NCBI RefSeq assembly: GCF_008711465.1
Contig: NZ_VXKQ01000016.1
Location: 18,447-82,446, forward strand
Source: Francisella sp. SYW-9
Lineage (GTDB): Bacteria > Pseudomonadota > Gammaproteobacteria > Francisellales > Francisellaceae
DNA: 64,000 nt
Reading direction: 5' to 3'
Made by a program: the position numbers and the translations under genes. The notes below the pieces were generated by a model, which saw only the letters and a program-made list of their open reading frames with translations, made no database searches and had not been told where the DNA came from. Shown piece by piece: positions 37,667 to 46,638 of this stretch; positions within the stretch are counted from its first letter, which is position 1; each line of letters opens with the position of its first letter.

Positions 37667-39676
37667 TTAGGCTATATTTTTAAGTGATGCAAAAAGCTCA
37701 CTATGAACAGAACCCTTTTTATAGAATATAGGAGGATAGCCAATTTTTGCTTCTACAGTTACATTTTGACCGCCTTTATATTCTTTATCTGAATAAATGT
37801 GTACCCAGTCATCACCTTGAGGTAAATATACATCCCAGTTTGCAACACTTTCTTTATGAACAGGAGCTACTAACAAATCTTTACCTAGTAAATATTGATA
37901 TTGTATATCATAGCAAGTTTCATCATGTTCATAATGAATAAATAAAGGACGTTGTACAGGTATTCCTTTTTTGTGATTTTCATTTACCAATGATTTTATG
38001 TAAGGCTTAAGAGCTGTATATGTCTTAACCATTTTTGCTAGATGGGCTACAGCTTCATCATCTTGTTCAAATTGGAAGTTCTCATCAGGTCTGTTACCTT
38101 CATGTGTTCTCATAACACAAGTAAATGCTGCCATGTCACTCCAACGCATAAACAACTCTTTTGTTCTTTTTAAACCGTGTAGAGATGTGTAACCACCGAT
38201 ATCACTATGATGTAGACCCATGCCACTCATGCCAGCTGATAATACTGCTGGAACAACAGAAGCAAGACCGTCATGTAGACTAAAATCAACACATTGATCG
38301 CCAGCCCATAAAAGAGTGTTATATGGTTGGAAACCATTAAATCCAGCACGCATGAAGAACATGATCTCACCAAGCTTACCAGCTTCTTTAATCGCTTCAT
38401 AGTTTGCTTTAGCCCAAAGTCTTGGCCAATCATTATGTGCTTTTTTGGCATCTATGCCACTATATAAAGTACAGTCAACAGGTAGATACTCACCAAAATC
38501 TGCCATCCAACCGTCTAGACCGAAATCAATCATCTCTTTTTTGATGACTCTATTCTTGTACCATTCGAACGCTTCAGGATTTGTTAAATCTACAACACCA
38601 CAGTAGAATTCACCAAAGTCTACTAAGTATTCTCCAACATCTTTTGATTTAGCAAAGTAGTTAAGTTCAAAAGCTTCGTTATATAAAGGATATCCTTTAA
38701 CTAGGTACGGGTTAATATAACCTAAGAATTTAATACCTCTTTCTTTAAGCTTAGGGATTTCTTTATCTAGGTTTGGATACATTTCTTTATCCCATTGCCA
38801 GTTCCAGTTTAGTCGTTTGCCAAAACTTGTGACTCTTTTGCCTTGCCAGTCTTGAGCCCAGATACCAGCTACTTTTACACCCTTGTTGATAACATCATTA
38901 GTCTTTCCTAATACTGTTTCTGTACCATTTTGTAGACCTACAATTAGACCGTTATATACCCACTCCGGAAGCTCTGGTTGTCTACCGAAAAACTCTGTTA
39001 GTTTTTCTAGTAGAGAAATATAACTATCAGCTGTTCTAAATACTATATTTTGAGGTATTTCCCAACATTCTAATTCATGGAAATGATCATTCTTAAAGTT
39101 AAAATCCATATATGCAGTACTATCCATGTGACAGAAGTACTTATGTGTAGAAACGAAAGTTGACTGAGGGTAGTTAGTATTGTAGTAATCACCACCAGCT
39201 TTATCTTTAACATCAGCCATCCATGTAACAAGAGTGCTCTTATCACGACCAACACCAGGTTCAGAAGTCCAAAGTGGGAAATTTCTTCCTCTGAGATTGA
39301 AATATGAAAGTTGCTCTCCACAACCGTATACTTTTTCACTAGCATCTGCATTGATTCTTATCCAGAAGCGATTAAATGAGCTATCGATAGCTTCAAAAGA
39401 TATCTTAAGCTGATCATCTTTGCTATTGAGAGAAACAATTAAAGCTGGTTGATTATTGTATAAAAGTTCAAATGAGTTGCTATTTTTAGAGATAGCTCCT
39501 GCTAGAGGCAATCTCTCTGTAACATAGTCAGATATGTCAAAGTTACCACGATACATTTCCATTGAATCTTGACCTTTACCAATAAAAAAAGCAGGTTTTT
39601 CAGCACTATGCTTTAATAAAACTTTATTATCGTAGACTATTTCTAACTGATTATTACTATTATTAATTTGTAACAT
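37667..39676 (-). CDS. yihQ: Sulfoquinovosidase (GH31, YihQ-type)
   Basis: This 669-residue GH31 glycosidase is close to E. coli YihQ throughout. The catalytic nucleophile is Asp393 (GWMADFGEYLP) and the acid/base Asp460 (WAGDQ). The residues YihQ uses to recognise the sulfonate sugar are all present: Gln275 (WAQDW), Arg288 and Trp291 (FGKRLNW), and Tyr496 (SDIGGY), at a steady offset of 12-13 from the E. coli numbering. It should release sulfoquinovose from its glycosides, such as the glycerol glycoside from plant or algal sulfolipid. There is no signal peptide, so it acts after uptake. AGGAGA precedes the ATG. The transporter gene lies 12 bp upstream in the same operon. Confidence 0.9.
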   Translation of the reverse strand: MLQINNSNNQLEIVYDNKVLLKHSAEKPAFFIGKGQDSMEMYRGNFDISDYVTERLPLAGAISKNSNSFELLYNNQPALIVSLNSKDDQLKISFEAIDSSFNRFWIRINADASEKVYGCGEQLSYFNLRGRNFPLWTSEPGVGRDKSTLVTWMADVKDKAGGDYYNTNYPQSTFVSTHKYFCHMDSTAYMDFNFKNDHFHELECWEIPQNIVFRTADSYISLLEKLTEFFGRQPELPEWVYNGLIVGLQNGTETVLGKTNDVINKGVKVAGIWAQDWQGKRVTSFGKRLNWNWQWDKEMYPNLDKEIPKLKERGIKFLGYINPYLVKGYPLYNEAFELNYFAKSKDVGEYLVDFGEFYCGVVDLTNPEAFEWYKNRVIKKEMIDFGLDGWMADFGEYLPVDCTLYSGIDAKKAHNDWPRLWAKANYEAIKEAGKLGEIMFFMRAGFNGFQPYNTLLWAGDQCVDFSLHDGLASVVPAVLSAGMSGMGLHHSDIGGYTSLHGLKRTKELFMRWSDMAAFTCVMRTHEGNRPDENFQFEQDDEAVAHLAKMVKTYTALKPYIKSLVNENHKKGIPVQRPLFIHYEHDETCYDIQYQYLLGKDLLVAPVHKESVANWDVYLPQGDDWVHIYSDKEYKGGQNVTVEAKIGYPPIFYKKGSVHSELFASLKNIA

Positions 39677-39688
39677 TATTTTTATCTC

Positions 39689-41158
39689 CTATTTATATAA
39701 GTTTTCGTATTTTGAGCCTGTCAAGTTTTCACAGATAACTTTGACATCTTGGTTTACTTCATCTTTAGGACCACCATTTTCTAATCTAGAAATTTCACCT
39801 TTGATTATTTCAAAGTTTTTAGGTGTTATCTTGAATCTTGTTGAGAAATATATACCAATAAGTATTAGTACTGTAGGTATAAATATAAATACGTATCTCA
39901 ATGAAGAAAGGGTGCCTGCTGATTGGTGAGCTAAGTGTGGATCATAACCAATTAGTTGCAGTATAAGGCCTATCAGTGGTAAAATAATAAGCCCTTGAGA
40001 TACTTTACGAGCTGAAGACATTGCCCCAGCGTAAACACCAGTTCTTCTTTGCTTACTAAGTAATACATCTACTTCTGTAACAAAACTAAGCATTGCCATA
40101 GGTATCATATAACATGGTGAAAGCCCAACTCCTATTAAGATAAATCCTACAGAAACAGTTAAGGCAGATGCATTTGTTTGGTTTAGCATTAGCAATCCTA
40201 GCATCGATAAAACCCAAATTGTAGCTCCAATACGATAACTGGTTGCTTTACTAAATTTATTGGCAATAAAAACATATATTGGTAAAACACAGATTTGAGC
40301 AATCCACATAGTGCTTATATAAGATACTAGTTGAGGACTTTCAAGATATATTTTAATAAAGTATACACTTAGTGTCATTAGAAAGTCTAAAGCAGTAAAT
40401 GCAGCTAAATATAATCCTAACTGTGCACGAAAAGACTTGTTTTTAAATGCAGATGCAAATGAGGATAGTAGAGCAGTTAGCTTTGATATGAAAGATTCTT
40501 TTTCTTTTTTTGTCTCTTTAGTGCTGGAGGTTATTTCTTTAGTTCCTAAGAATACTACAATCCAAACTACTGCATATAGTATTGAGAATACTGTAGCCAT
40601 AACGACATAAGCTTTGTCACTATATGTATATGCTGCTAGAATTATTGGAGCTACAGATGTTGCAAGTATTGATGAGAATTGCGAGAAACCCATTCTAAAA
40701 GCAGATAGTCGAACACGCTCTTTATACTTATGAGTCATATCTGCAACTAATGCAGAATATGGTGTAATGACCATAGAATATACTACATCAAATATGCAGT
40801 ACATTATTAAGTAGTATATAAATGCTTGTGTGTCAGTGATACCATTTACACCTACTTTTAGCGGTGTCATCCACATAGGGATAAATGTGATTATTATAGG
40901 TATTATACCTATGAGAAAGAAAACACGTCTTCTACCAAAACGAGTGTTTGTTCTGTCTGATAAGTTACCAAAAAATGGATCTGTAATAGCCATCCAAAAT
41001 CTTCCTAAACCAAATAAAAGTCCAGCCAACACTGGAGATAAGCCGACATTATTTGTTAGAAAAATCATAAAAAATGTGCCTATGATAGCAAAAGCACCAC
41101 CTCCAAAAATATCCCCCATTCCATAAGATATATAGTTTCTGAGTTTTAAATTTTGCAA
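39689..41158 (-). CDS. GPH-family sugar transporter, likely for sulfoquinovosides
   Basis: The 489-residue protein is a twelve-helix sodium or proton symporter of the GPH (melibiose carrier) family, with ITDPFFGNLSDRTNTRFGRRR near residue 60 as in YihO, YihP and MelB. It starts at TTG (41156..41158), which has AAGGAGT eight bases before it and no nearby ATG. It is the first gene of the two-gene operon with the YihQ-type glycosidase, so it most likely imports sulfoquinovosides; that is inferred from pairing. Confidence 0.85.
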   Translation of the reverse strand: MQNLKLRNYISYGMGDIFGGGAFAIIGTFFMIFLTNNVGLSPVLAGLLFGLGRFWMAITDPFFGNLSDRTNTRFGRRRVFFLIGIIPIIITFIPMWMTPLKVGVNGITDTQAFIYYLIMYCIFDVVYSMVITPYSALVADMTHKYKERVRLSAFRMGFSQFSSILATSVAPIILAAYTYSDKAYVVMATVFSILYAVVWIVVFLGTKEITSSTKETKKEKESFISKLTALLSSFASAFKNKSFRAQLGLYLAAFTALDFLMTLSVYFIKIYLESPQLVSYISTMWIAQICVLPIYVFIANKFSKATSYRIGATIWVLSMLGLLMLNQTNASALTVSVGFILIGVGLSPCYMIPMAMLSFVTEVDVLLSKQRRTGVYAGAMSSARKVSQGLIILPLIGLILQLIGYDPHLAHQSAGTLSSLRYVFIFIPTVLILIGIYFSTRFKITPKNFEIIKGEISRLENGGPKDEVNQDVKVICENLTGSKYENLYK

Positions 41159-41268
41159 AAGAATACTCCTTGTAGTTTTAAATACTGGGTAAAGTCATTA
41201 AGAGTTTTGCTATAGAATAAAGATATTTTACATTATAGTCACCTGATGTTTTAGCAAAAAAATATCCA

Positions 41269-41297
41269 TTGATAATAGGCTACTACTAATGTAGAAT
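41269..41297 (+). promoter_or_regulatory. Probable promoter of yajC-secD-secF
   Basis: TTGATA (41269..41274) and TAGAAT (41292..41297) are exactly 17 bp apart, a good sigma-70 promoter, and lie 43 bp before the yajC ATG, which has CAGGAG upstream. It sits in the 182 bp gap divergent from the sugar transporter gene. Confidence 0.65.
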
Positions 41298-41340
41298 TCA
41301 TCTGTTTAAAAAATAAAACTTAAATCTTCCAGGAGAAAAA

Positions 41341-41697
41341 ATGAAAAAAATATTATTATCGTTAGCAGCTGTTGTGTTATTTACCTCAAGTTCTTTTGCA
41401 GCAGGTAGTGAAGCGTCTGCAGGTAGTCCATTAAGCTCAATCTTAATGTTAGTAGTGTTTTTTGCAATATTTTGGTTTTTGCTTATTAGACCGCAACAAA
41501 AAAAGAGCAAAGATTTACGTAAGATGCTATCTGAATTAGCTAAAGGTGATGAAGTTGTAACAAATGGTGGCATGATAGGAAGAATAGCTAAAATCGATGA
41601 TACATTTGTAGATCTAGAAGTAGCAGAAAATGTTACTGTAAAAATTCAAAGAAGTGCAGTAGCAAATATTTTACCAAAAGGTGCTACTAAGGCTTAG
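41341..41697 (+). CDS. yajC: Preprotein translocase subunit YajC
   Basis: YajC is a small partner of SecDF in the Sec translocon. The 118 residues begin with a cleavable-looking leader (ending SSFAAG), followed by one membrane helix (SILMLVVFFAIFWFLLIRPQ) and the family motif RPQQKKSKDLRKML, then a soluble domain with GDEVVTNGGMIGRI. The gene is the first of the yajC-secD-secF operon, in the order found across proteobacteria. tgt, its usual neighbour, is about 8 kb away here. Confidence 0.95.
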   Translation: MKKILLSLAAVVLFTSSSFAAGSEASAGSPLSSILMLVVFFAIFWFLLIRPQQKKSKDLRKMLSELAKGDEVVTNGGMIGRIAKIDDTFVDLEVAENVTVKIQRSAVANILPKGATKA

Positions 41698-41752
41698 TTA
41701 GCCATTCTAGAAATCTTTTAACTTTTTTCTTTTTTACACAAAGGATTTTTCA

Positions 41753-43690
41753 ATGAGTAATAATAAGAATCTTCCTATAAATCAATTTCCTTTATGGAAA
41801 AATCTTTTAATAATCTTAATTTTAGCATTAGCATTATTTTATGCTATACCTAATATCTTTGGTAAAAGCCCAGCTTTACAAATATCTCAAAAAGATGGTG
41901 ATATTAGTACTCAATTATTAGTTAAAGTTGAAAATGCTTTAGATAAAAATAAAGTTGCTTATGAAAAGGCACAAATAACTAATAATAAAGATAATGTTTC
42001 AATTACATTTAAAGATGTAGAAGAGCAACTTAAAGCAAAAAAAATATTAAAAGAAAGCTTAAGTAATAATTATATTATTGCGATGAATATGCTTTCTAAT
42101 TCACCAAGCTGGCTTTCAGCGTTAGGTGCTAACCCTATGAATCTAGGGCTAGATCTGCGTGGTGGAATGTATTTGATGTTAGAAGCTGATACAAAAACAG
42201 CTATAAATGCTCAATTAGATAACGCATTAAATGTGATTTTGGCATCAGCTAAGGATAATAATATAGGTGTTTCTAGCTCAACTAAAGCAGATGAAAAATC
42301 AAGTGTTAAAGCTCCACAAGATTATGTTGCTAATGGCTATGTATCTATTACATTAGATAGTTCAGCAGATGTTGCTAAGCTTAATCAATATTTAAACTCT
42401 AAGTTTAAAAAGACTCAAGATCCTAATATAACAAGTACAACTAAAGGTAAGACTGTATTTGTAACTTACAATAGCGCTAAAATTATGCAATTAAAACAAG
42501 GGGCTATATCTCAAGTTGTAACAGTAATGCGTAATCGTATTAATGCTTTAGGTGTAGCAGAAGCTTCAGTTGCTCAGGCTGGTGAGAGTCGTGTAGTTAT
42601 TGAAATCCCTGGAATGCAAGATGCTACTCAAGCTAAGCAAATTTTAGGTGGAACATCTACAGCGAGTTTTTATTTAGTTAACCCTGTTACAGATAGGTTA
42701 GCTACAGAAGAGCAGGGTTATAAGGTTTACTCTTTAGACAACTCTAGAGGCTATCAAAGTTACTATAGTTTAAAAGGTGCTCCAGTAGCAGGTGGTGCTG
42801 ATATTATTGGTGCAAGTCCATCAGTAGATCGCCAAACTGGTACGCCGATTGTTATGGTTGAGTTAAGTAGATCAGCAGCGACTCACTTTAGAAAGATTAC
42901 TGGCAAAAATGTTGGTAATCCTATGGGTGTGATGCTTGTAAATACAACTTATGAGAAAGTTAAAGATAAAGATGGTAAAGAGAAAAATGTAGTTAATAAA
43001 ACTGAAAAGTTAATAAATGTAGCTACTATTCAATCTGCACTTGGTTCACATTTCCAGATTACAGGTTTGAGTCAAAAAGAAGCAAACAATCTTGCTTTGA
43101 TGATTAAGTCTGGTTCATTACAAGTCCCTGTACATATTGTTCAAGAATCACAAATAGGACCAAGCTTAGGTAAAGCTAATATTGAAAAAGGTATGCTATC
43201 TATAGTTGTAGCTCTTTTAGCAGTTATTATCTTTATACTAATCTATTATCGAGTCTTTGGTGTTATTGCAAATATTGCATTGATTATGAACCTTGTATTA
43301 ATTGTAGCAGTTATGTCAATTATACCAGGGGCAACTTTAACTTTGCCAGGTATTGCAGGTATTGTTCTTAACCTTGGCATGTCAATCGATGGAAACGTGC
43401 TAATTTTTGAGAGAATTAGAGAAGAGATTCGTGCAGGTATGCCACGTCAAAGTGCAATTCATATAGGTTATGAGAAAGCATTTACAACAATTGTTGATTC
43501 TAATATTACGACTTTAATTGTTGCGGTTATTCTTTTCTTTATCGGGACAGGCGCCGTTAAAGGATTTGCTATTACATTGATGATTGGTATTGTTACATCT
43601 ATGTTTACTTCGGTTACTGTTTCTAGAGCTATGACTAATTTTGTCTATGGAAAGAAAAAGAAACTAGAAAAAATCTCTATTGGAATATAA
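41753..43690 (+). CDS. secD: Protein translocase subunit SecD
   Basis: SecD uses the proton gradient to help pull exported proteins across the inner membrane. It has a first membrane helix near residue 20, a large periplasmic region with NLGLDLRGGMYLML (the D1 motif, about residues 130-145), and five C-terminal helices with GIAGIVLNLGMSIDGNVLIFERIREE. The 645-residue length is in the family range. It lies 55 bp after yajC and 18 bp before secF. Confidence 0.96.
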   Translation: MSNNKNLPINQFPLWKNLLIILILALALFYAIPNIFGKSPALQISQKDGDISTQLLVKVENALDKNKVAYEKAQITNNKDNVSITFKDVEEQLKAKKILKESLSNNYIIAMNMLSNSPSWLSALGANPMNLGLDLRGGMYLMLEADTKTAINAQLDNALNVILASAKDNNIGVSSSTKADEKSSVKAPQDYVANGYVSITLDSSADVAKLNQYLNSKFKKTQDPNITSTTKGKTVFVTYNSAKIMQLKQGAISQVVTVMRNRINALGVAEASVAQAGESRVVIEIPGMQDATQAKQILGGTSTASFYLVNPVTDRLATEEQGYKVYSLDNSRGYQSYYSLKGAPVAGGADIIGASPSVDRQTGTPIVMVELSRSAATHFRKITGKNVGNPMGVMLVNTTYEKVKDKDGKEKNVVNKTEKLINVATIQSALGSHFQITGLSQKEANNLALMIKSGSLQVPVHIVQESQIGPSLGKANIEKGMLSIVVALLAVIIFILIYYRVFGVIANIALIMNLVLIVAVMSIIPGATLTLPGIAGIVLNLGMSIDGNVLIFERIREEIRAGMPRQSAIHIGYEKAFTTIVDSNITTLIVAVILFFIGTGAVKGFAITLMIGIVTSMFTSVTVSRAMTNFVYGKKKKLEKISIGI

Positions 43691-43708
43691 TTTTAGGTTG
43701 GGTTTATA

Positions 43709-44650
43709 ATGGAATTTTTTAAACAAAAGACTCAGATTGATTTCTTAGGTATTAAAAAGTATACAACTGCTTTTTCAGTGCTTATGATTATTATCTCTTT
43801 GTTTTTTATATTTACTAAAGGTCTAAATCTTGGTTTAGATTTTACTGGTGGTTATCAGGTTCAGCTACAGACTTCAAAGATGCTAAGTTCTGAAATGATG
43901 TCTAAGAAGCTAGAAAAGGTCGGCTTTAAGCATACAACTATAACTACTTTTGGAGATAATGATAACTATTTGATTAAGTTTGCTCCAGATGAAGTTAACT
44001 CTAAGTCTAAAAATCTTGAAGATGCTCAACAGCAGCTACAAAAAGAAGTAGAAACTACTTTGGGAGCCAAGGTAGAAAGCATTAACTATATCGGTCCTCA
44101 AGTGGGTAAACAGTTAGCAAGTAATGGTGTATTAGCAATAATTATTGCTTTGGTATGTATTTTAATTTATATAAGTGCTAGATTTGAAATGAAATTTGGT
44201 ATAAGTGCTTGTATTGCGTTATTACATGATCCTATTGTTATATTAGGTATCTTTTCAGCTTTTCAGTTAGAGTTTGACTTGACTGTTTTAGCAGCAGTTT
44301 TAGCTGTAATTGGTTACTCATTAAATGATACTGTTGTAATTTATGACAGAGTGCGTGAGAACTTTAGAAAAATGCGTAATGCTAGTGTTACAGAAGTTGT
44401 TAATAGAAGTATTAACGATACACTTTCAAGAACTATACTAACGTCAGGTTTAACAATGCTTGTAGTTATTGTATTGTTCTTATTTGGTGGAAGTTCTGTG
44501 CACAATTTTTCTTTAGCCTTAATTCTGGGTATCGTAGTAGGTACTTATTCATCTATTTATGTAGCAGGTGTTGTTGCTGTTGCCTTAGGTTTAAATAGAG
44601 AGTCACTTCTACCTAAGCAAGTAAATAAAGAAGATATTCCTATACTTTAA
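43709..44650 (+). CDS. secF: Protein translocase subunit SecF
   Basis: SecF pairs with SecD. Its 313 residues show the first helix, the LGLDFTGGYQV motif of the periplasmic domain, and five membrane helices with AVIGYSLNDTVVIYDRVREN, which matches the equivalent loop in SecD. It ends the yajC-secD-secF operon. No terminator was visible in the 69 bp before the next gene, where TATAAT at 44684..44689 may be a new promoter. Confidence 0.96.
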   Translation: MEFFKQKTQIDFLGIKKYTTAFSVLMIIISLFFIFTKGLNLGLDFTGGYQVQLQTSKMLSSEMMSKKLEKVGFKHTTITTFGDNDNYLIKFAPDEVNSKSKNLEDAQQQLQKEVETTLGAKVESINYIGPQVGKQLASNGVLAIIIALVCILIYISARFEMKFGISACIALLHDPIVILGIFSAFQLEFDLTVLAAVLAVIGYSLNDTVVIYDRVRENFRKMRNASVTEVVNRSINDTLSRTILTSGLTMLVVIVLFLFGGSSVHNFSLALILGIVVGTYSSIYVAGVVAVALGLNRESLLPKQVNKEDIPIL

Positions 44651-44719
44651 TATTTGTTAATAATTTATAGCAATTAGATAGTGTATAATGAATTTAAGAC
44701 ACTTGAAAGAGGATGAACA

Positions 44720-45223
44720 ATGAAAAAAATCATTTTAACAATTAGCCTATTGATATTTGGGGCAAGTTTAGGATTAGCTATGTCTAGTGACAAGCCTGTT
44801 AGTACTACAAAGCAAGAGCAGTCAAGTAATCGTACAAAAGATAAAGCTCATCATAAGCTTGTCGCTATTTACACAAATGAAGATACTTCGTCAAAAATTA
44901 TCGGACATATTACATTTAAAAACCAAGATAGTTACAATGTTTTTTATTGTAAGAATACTGGTTGGTGTGAAGTTGTTAATAAAGCTAATGGAAGTACTGG
45001 TTGGGTAAGTTTAGATCAACTTAAGCAAGCTCAGCAAAAATATGCTAGTTATATGCAGAATAAAGATACTATAAAAAAATTAGTGGAATATACTGCAGTG
45101 CAAGATCAGAAAATAGCACAACTACATGCAATGATGATGCAAATGCAAAAAGAATTTGCTACTGTATTACAAAAACAGCAAGTACAGATTAATCAACTAA
45201 GTAAGGCTTATTACTATCAGTAG
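44720..45223 (+). CDS. Exported protein with SH3-like domain and coiled coil
   Basis: The 167 residues start with a signal peptide (1-20, ending GLAM or nearby). Residues about 45-100 look like a bacterial SH3 domain (LVAIYTNEDTSSKIIGHI, and GWCEVVNKANGSTGWV with a Cys pair in FYCKNTGWC). Residues 105-160 are a Gln-rich helical, probably coiled-coil, segment. Such domains often bind peptidoglycan or sit on the cell surface. I do not recognise a named family. It lies 22 bp before rpoH and is preceded by GAGGA, so the two are likely co-transcribed. Confidence 0.75.
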   Translation: MKKIILTISLLIFGASLGLAMSSDKPVSTTKQEQSSNRTKDKAHHKLVAIYTNEDTSSKIIGHITFKNQDSYNVFYCKNTGWCEVVNKANGSTGWVSLDQLKQAQQKYASYMQNKDTIKKLVEYTAVQDQKIAQLHAMMMQMQKEFATVLQKQQVQINQLSKAYYYQ

Positions 45224-45245
45224 ATTAAAATCTAGTAGGAACTAT

Positions 45246-46124
45246 ATGTCTAAAAAGAAATTATTGCCAGCTACAAAACCAAAAACCTTACCTGTTGTAT
45301 CTGATAATAATATCAATTCTTATCTTAATTTTGTCAATAGTCTACCTATTTTATCTCTAGAAGAAGAACAAGAGCTAGCAAAGCGCTACAAATATAAAAA
45401 AGATTTAGAGGCCGCACAGCAGTTAGTTTTATCTCACTTAAGATTTGTAACTAAAATTGCTAAAAACTTTTCAGGTTATGGTTTATCGATAGCAGATCTC
45501 ATCCAAGAAGGTAATATTGGCTTAATGAAAGCTGTGAGTAAGTTTGATCCAGAGCAAGGAGTTAGGTTAGTATCTTTTGCTGTTCACTGGATTAAAGCAG
45601 AGATGCATGATTATGTTTTAAAGAACTGGAAAATCGTAAAAGTAGCTACAACAAAAGCTCAAAGAAAACTTTTTTTTAATCTTCGAAGCTCCAAAGGTAA
45701 GATTGGTTGGTTGAACTCTGATGAGATTAAACAGTTAGCTGAAGAGCTTAATGTCAAAGAAGAAACTGTTATTGAGATGGAAAAAAGAATGTGTCAGGGT
45801 GATGCAAGTCTTGATCTTCCATATAAAGATGATGATGCTGAGCAGTCTGCTCAGCAGAGTTTATATTTAGAAGATAAATCATCAAATGTTGAGCATCAGG
45901 TAGTACAACAAGATTATTATGATAATTTTAAAACTGTTGTGAAGGATGTTTTGAGTGGTTTTGATACGCGTACAAAAGATATCATTATGTCTCGATATCT
46001 ACTTGAGAAAAAAGCAACTTTACAGGATTTAGCAGCAAAGTATAAAATCTCAGCTGAGAGGGTTAGACAAATAGAAGAAGAAGCATTAGCTAAGCTAAAA
46101 AAAGCTATAAAAAATAGAAGTTAG
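45246..46124 (+). CDS. rpoH: RNA polymerase sigma-32 factor
   Basis: RpoH directs transcription of heat-shock genes. The 292 residues contain region 2 (DLIQEGNIGLMKAVSKFDPE and VSFAVHWIKAEM), the RpoH box QRKLFFNLR (139-147) that is specific for sigma-32 and controls its degradation, and region 4 (ATLQDLAAKYKISAERVRQIEEEALAKL). It is downstream of the SH3-like gene. The DnaK/FtsH control expected in this family cannot be read from the sequence. Confidence 0.96.
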   Translation: MSKKKLLPATKPKTLPVVSDNNINSYLNFVNSLPILSLEEEQELAKRYKYKKDLEAAQQLVLSHLRFVTKIAKNFSGYGLSIADLIQEGNIGLMKAVSKFDPEQGVRLVSFAVHWIKAEMHDYVLKNWKIVKVATTKAQRKLFFNLRSSKGKIGWLNSDEIKQLAEELNVKEETVIEMEKRMCQGDASLDLPYKDDDAEQSAQQSLYLEDKSSNVEHQVVQQDYYDNFKTVVKDVLSGFDTRTKDIIMSRYLLEKKATLQDLAAKYKISAERVRQIEEEALAKLKKAIKNRS

Positions 46125-46133
46125 CTTAATATT

Positions 46134-46376
46134 TTATTTTCGCGTTTTCCAATAGGGTGCAAATTTTATCATCCAGGAGAAAATATAGCTTGCCATTTTA
46201 TTTTTACCATCATTCTGCATTTGATTGTAAGCATACCTTTGAAACTCTTTTAAAGACATATTTTCAGCTTTTAATTGGTTGTTTTGAAAACATTTACTGC
46301 AATAAATATTTGATCCATTATCTATTTTATCTTTTGATAAAGGCATAAAACAACATTCACAATTTTTCTTTGACAT
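46134..46376 (-). CDS. Small zinc-ribbon protein
   Basis: The 80-residue protein has a likely zinc site made of CECC near the N-terminus and YCSKC about 20 residues later, followed by a basic and aromatic tail. It resembles short putative zinc-ribbon proteins of unknown function. It converges on rpoH with a 9 bp gap. The ATG has no obvious ribosome site, so the start is less sure. The 262 bp upstream of it, toward aroA, contains only a short dyad at 46452..46469. Confidence 0.6.
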   Translation of the reverse strand: MSKKNCECCFMPLSKDKIDNGSNIYCSKCFQNNQLKAENMSLKEFQRYAYNQMQNDGKNKMASYIFSWMIKFAPYWKTRK

Positions 46377-46638
46377 AGAATCATATTTTTAAAAAACTAT
46401 TTGTTTAAGTTTGAATTCTTTTGTATTAAAGATCAATATTTTATTTTTTTGAGCATATAGATGTATGCTTATAGAGTTAGTTTAATTCCTCGTTTGAAAT
46501 AATAATAAATAATAAGTTTTAAATTTAAATTTACCTTTCTAAACAAACAAATTTAATAAGAGCATATTATGAGGAATAAAAACTAATTCGATTATGGTAA
46601 TATATTCGATATATATTTAATTCTTTATTAAAAAACTA

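Noticed and set aside
46452..46469. Dyad AGCATA/TATGCT upstream of the zinc-ribbon gene as a terminator
   Set aside because: No T-run follows on either strand, and the arms are only 6 bp.
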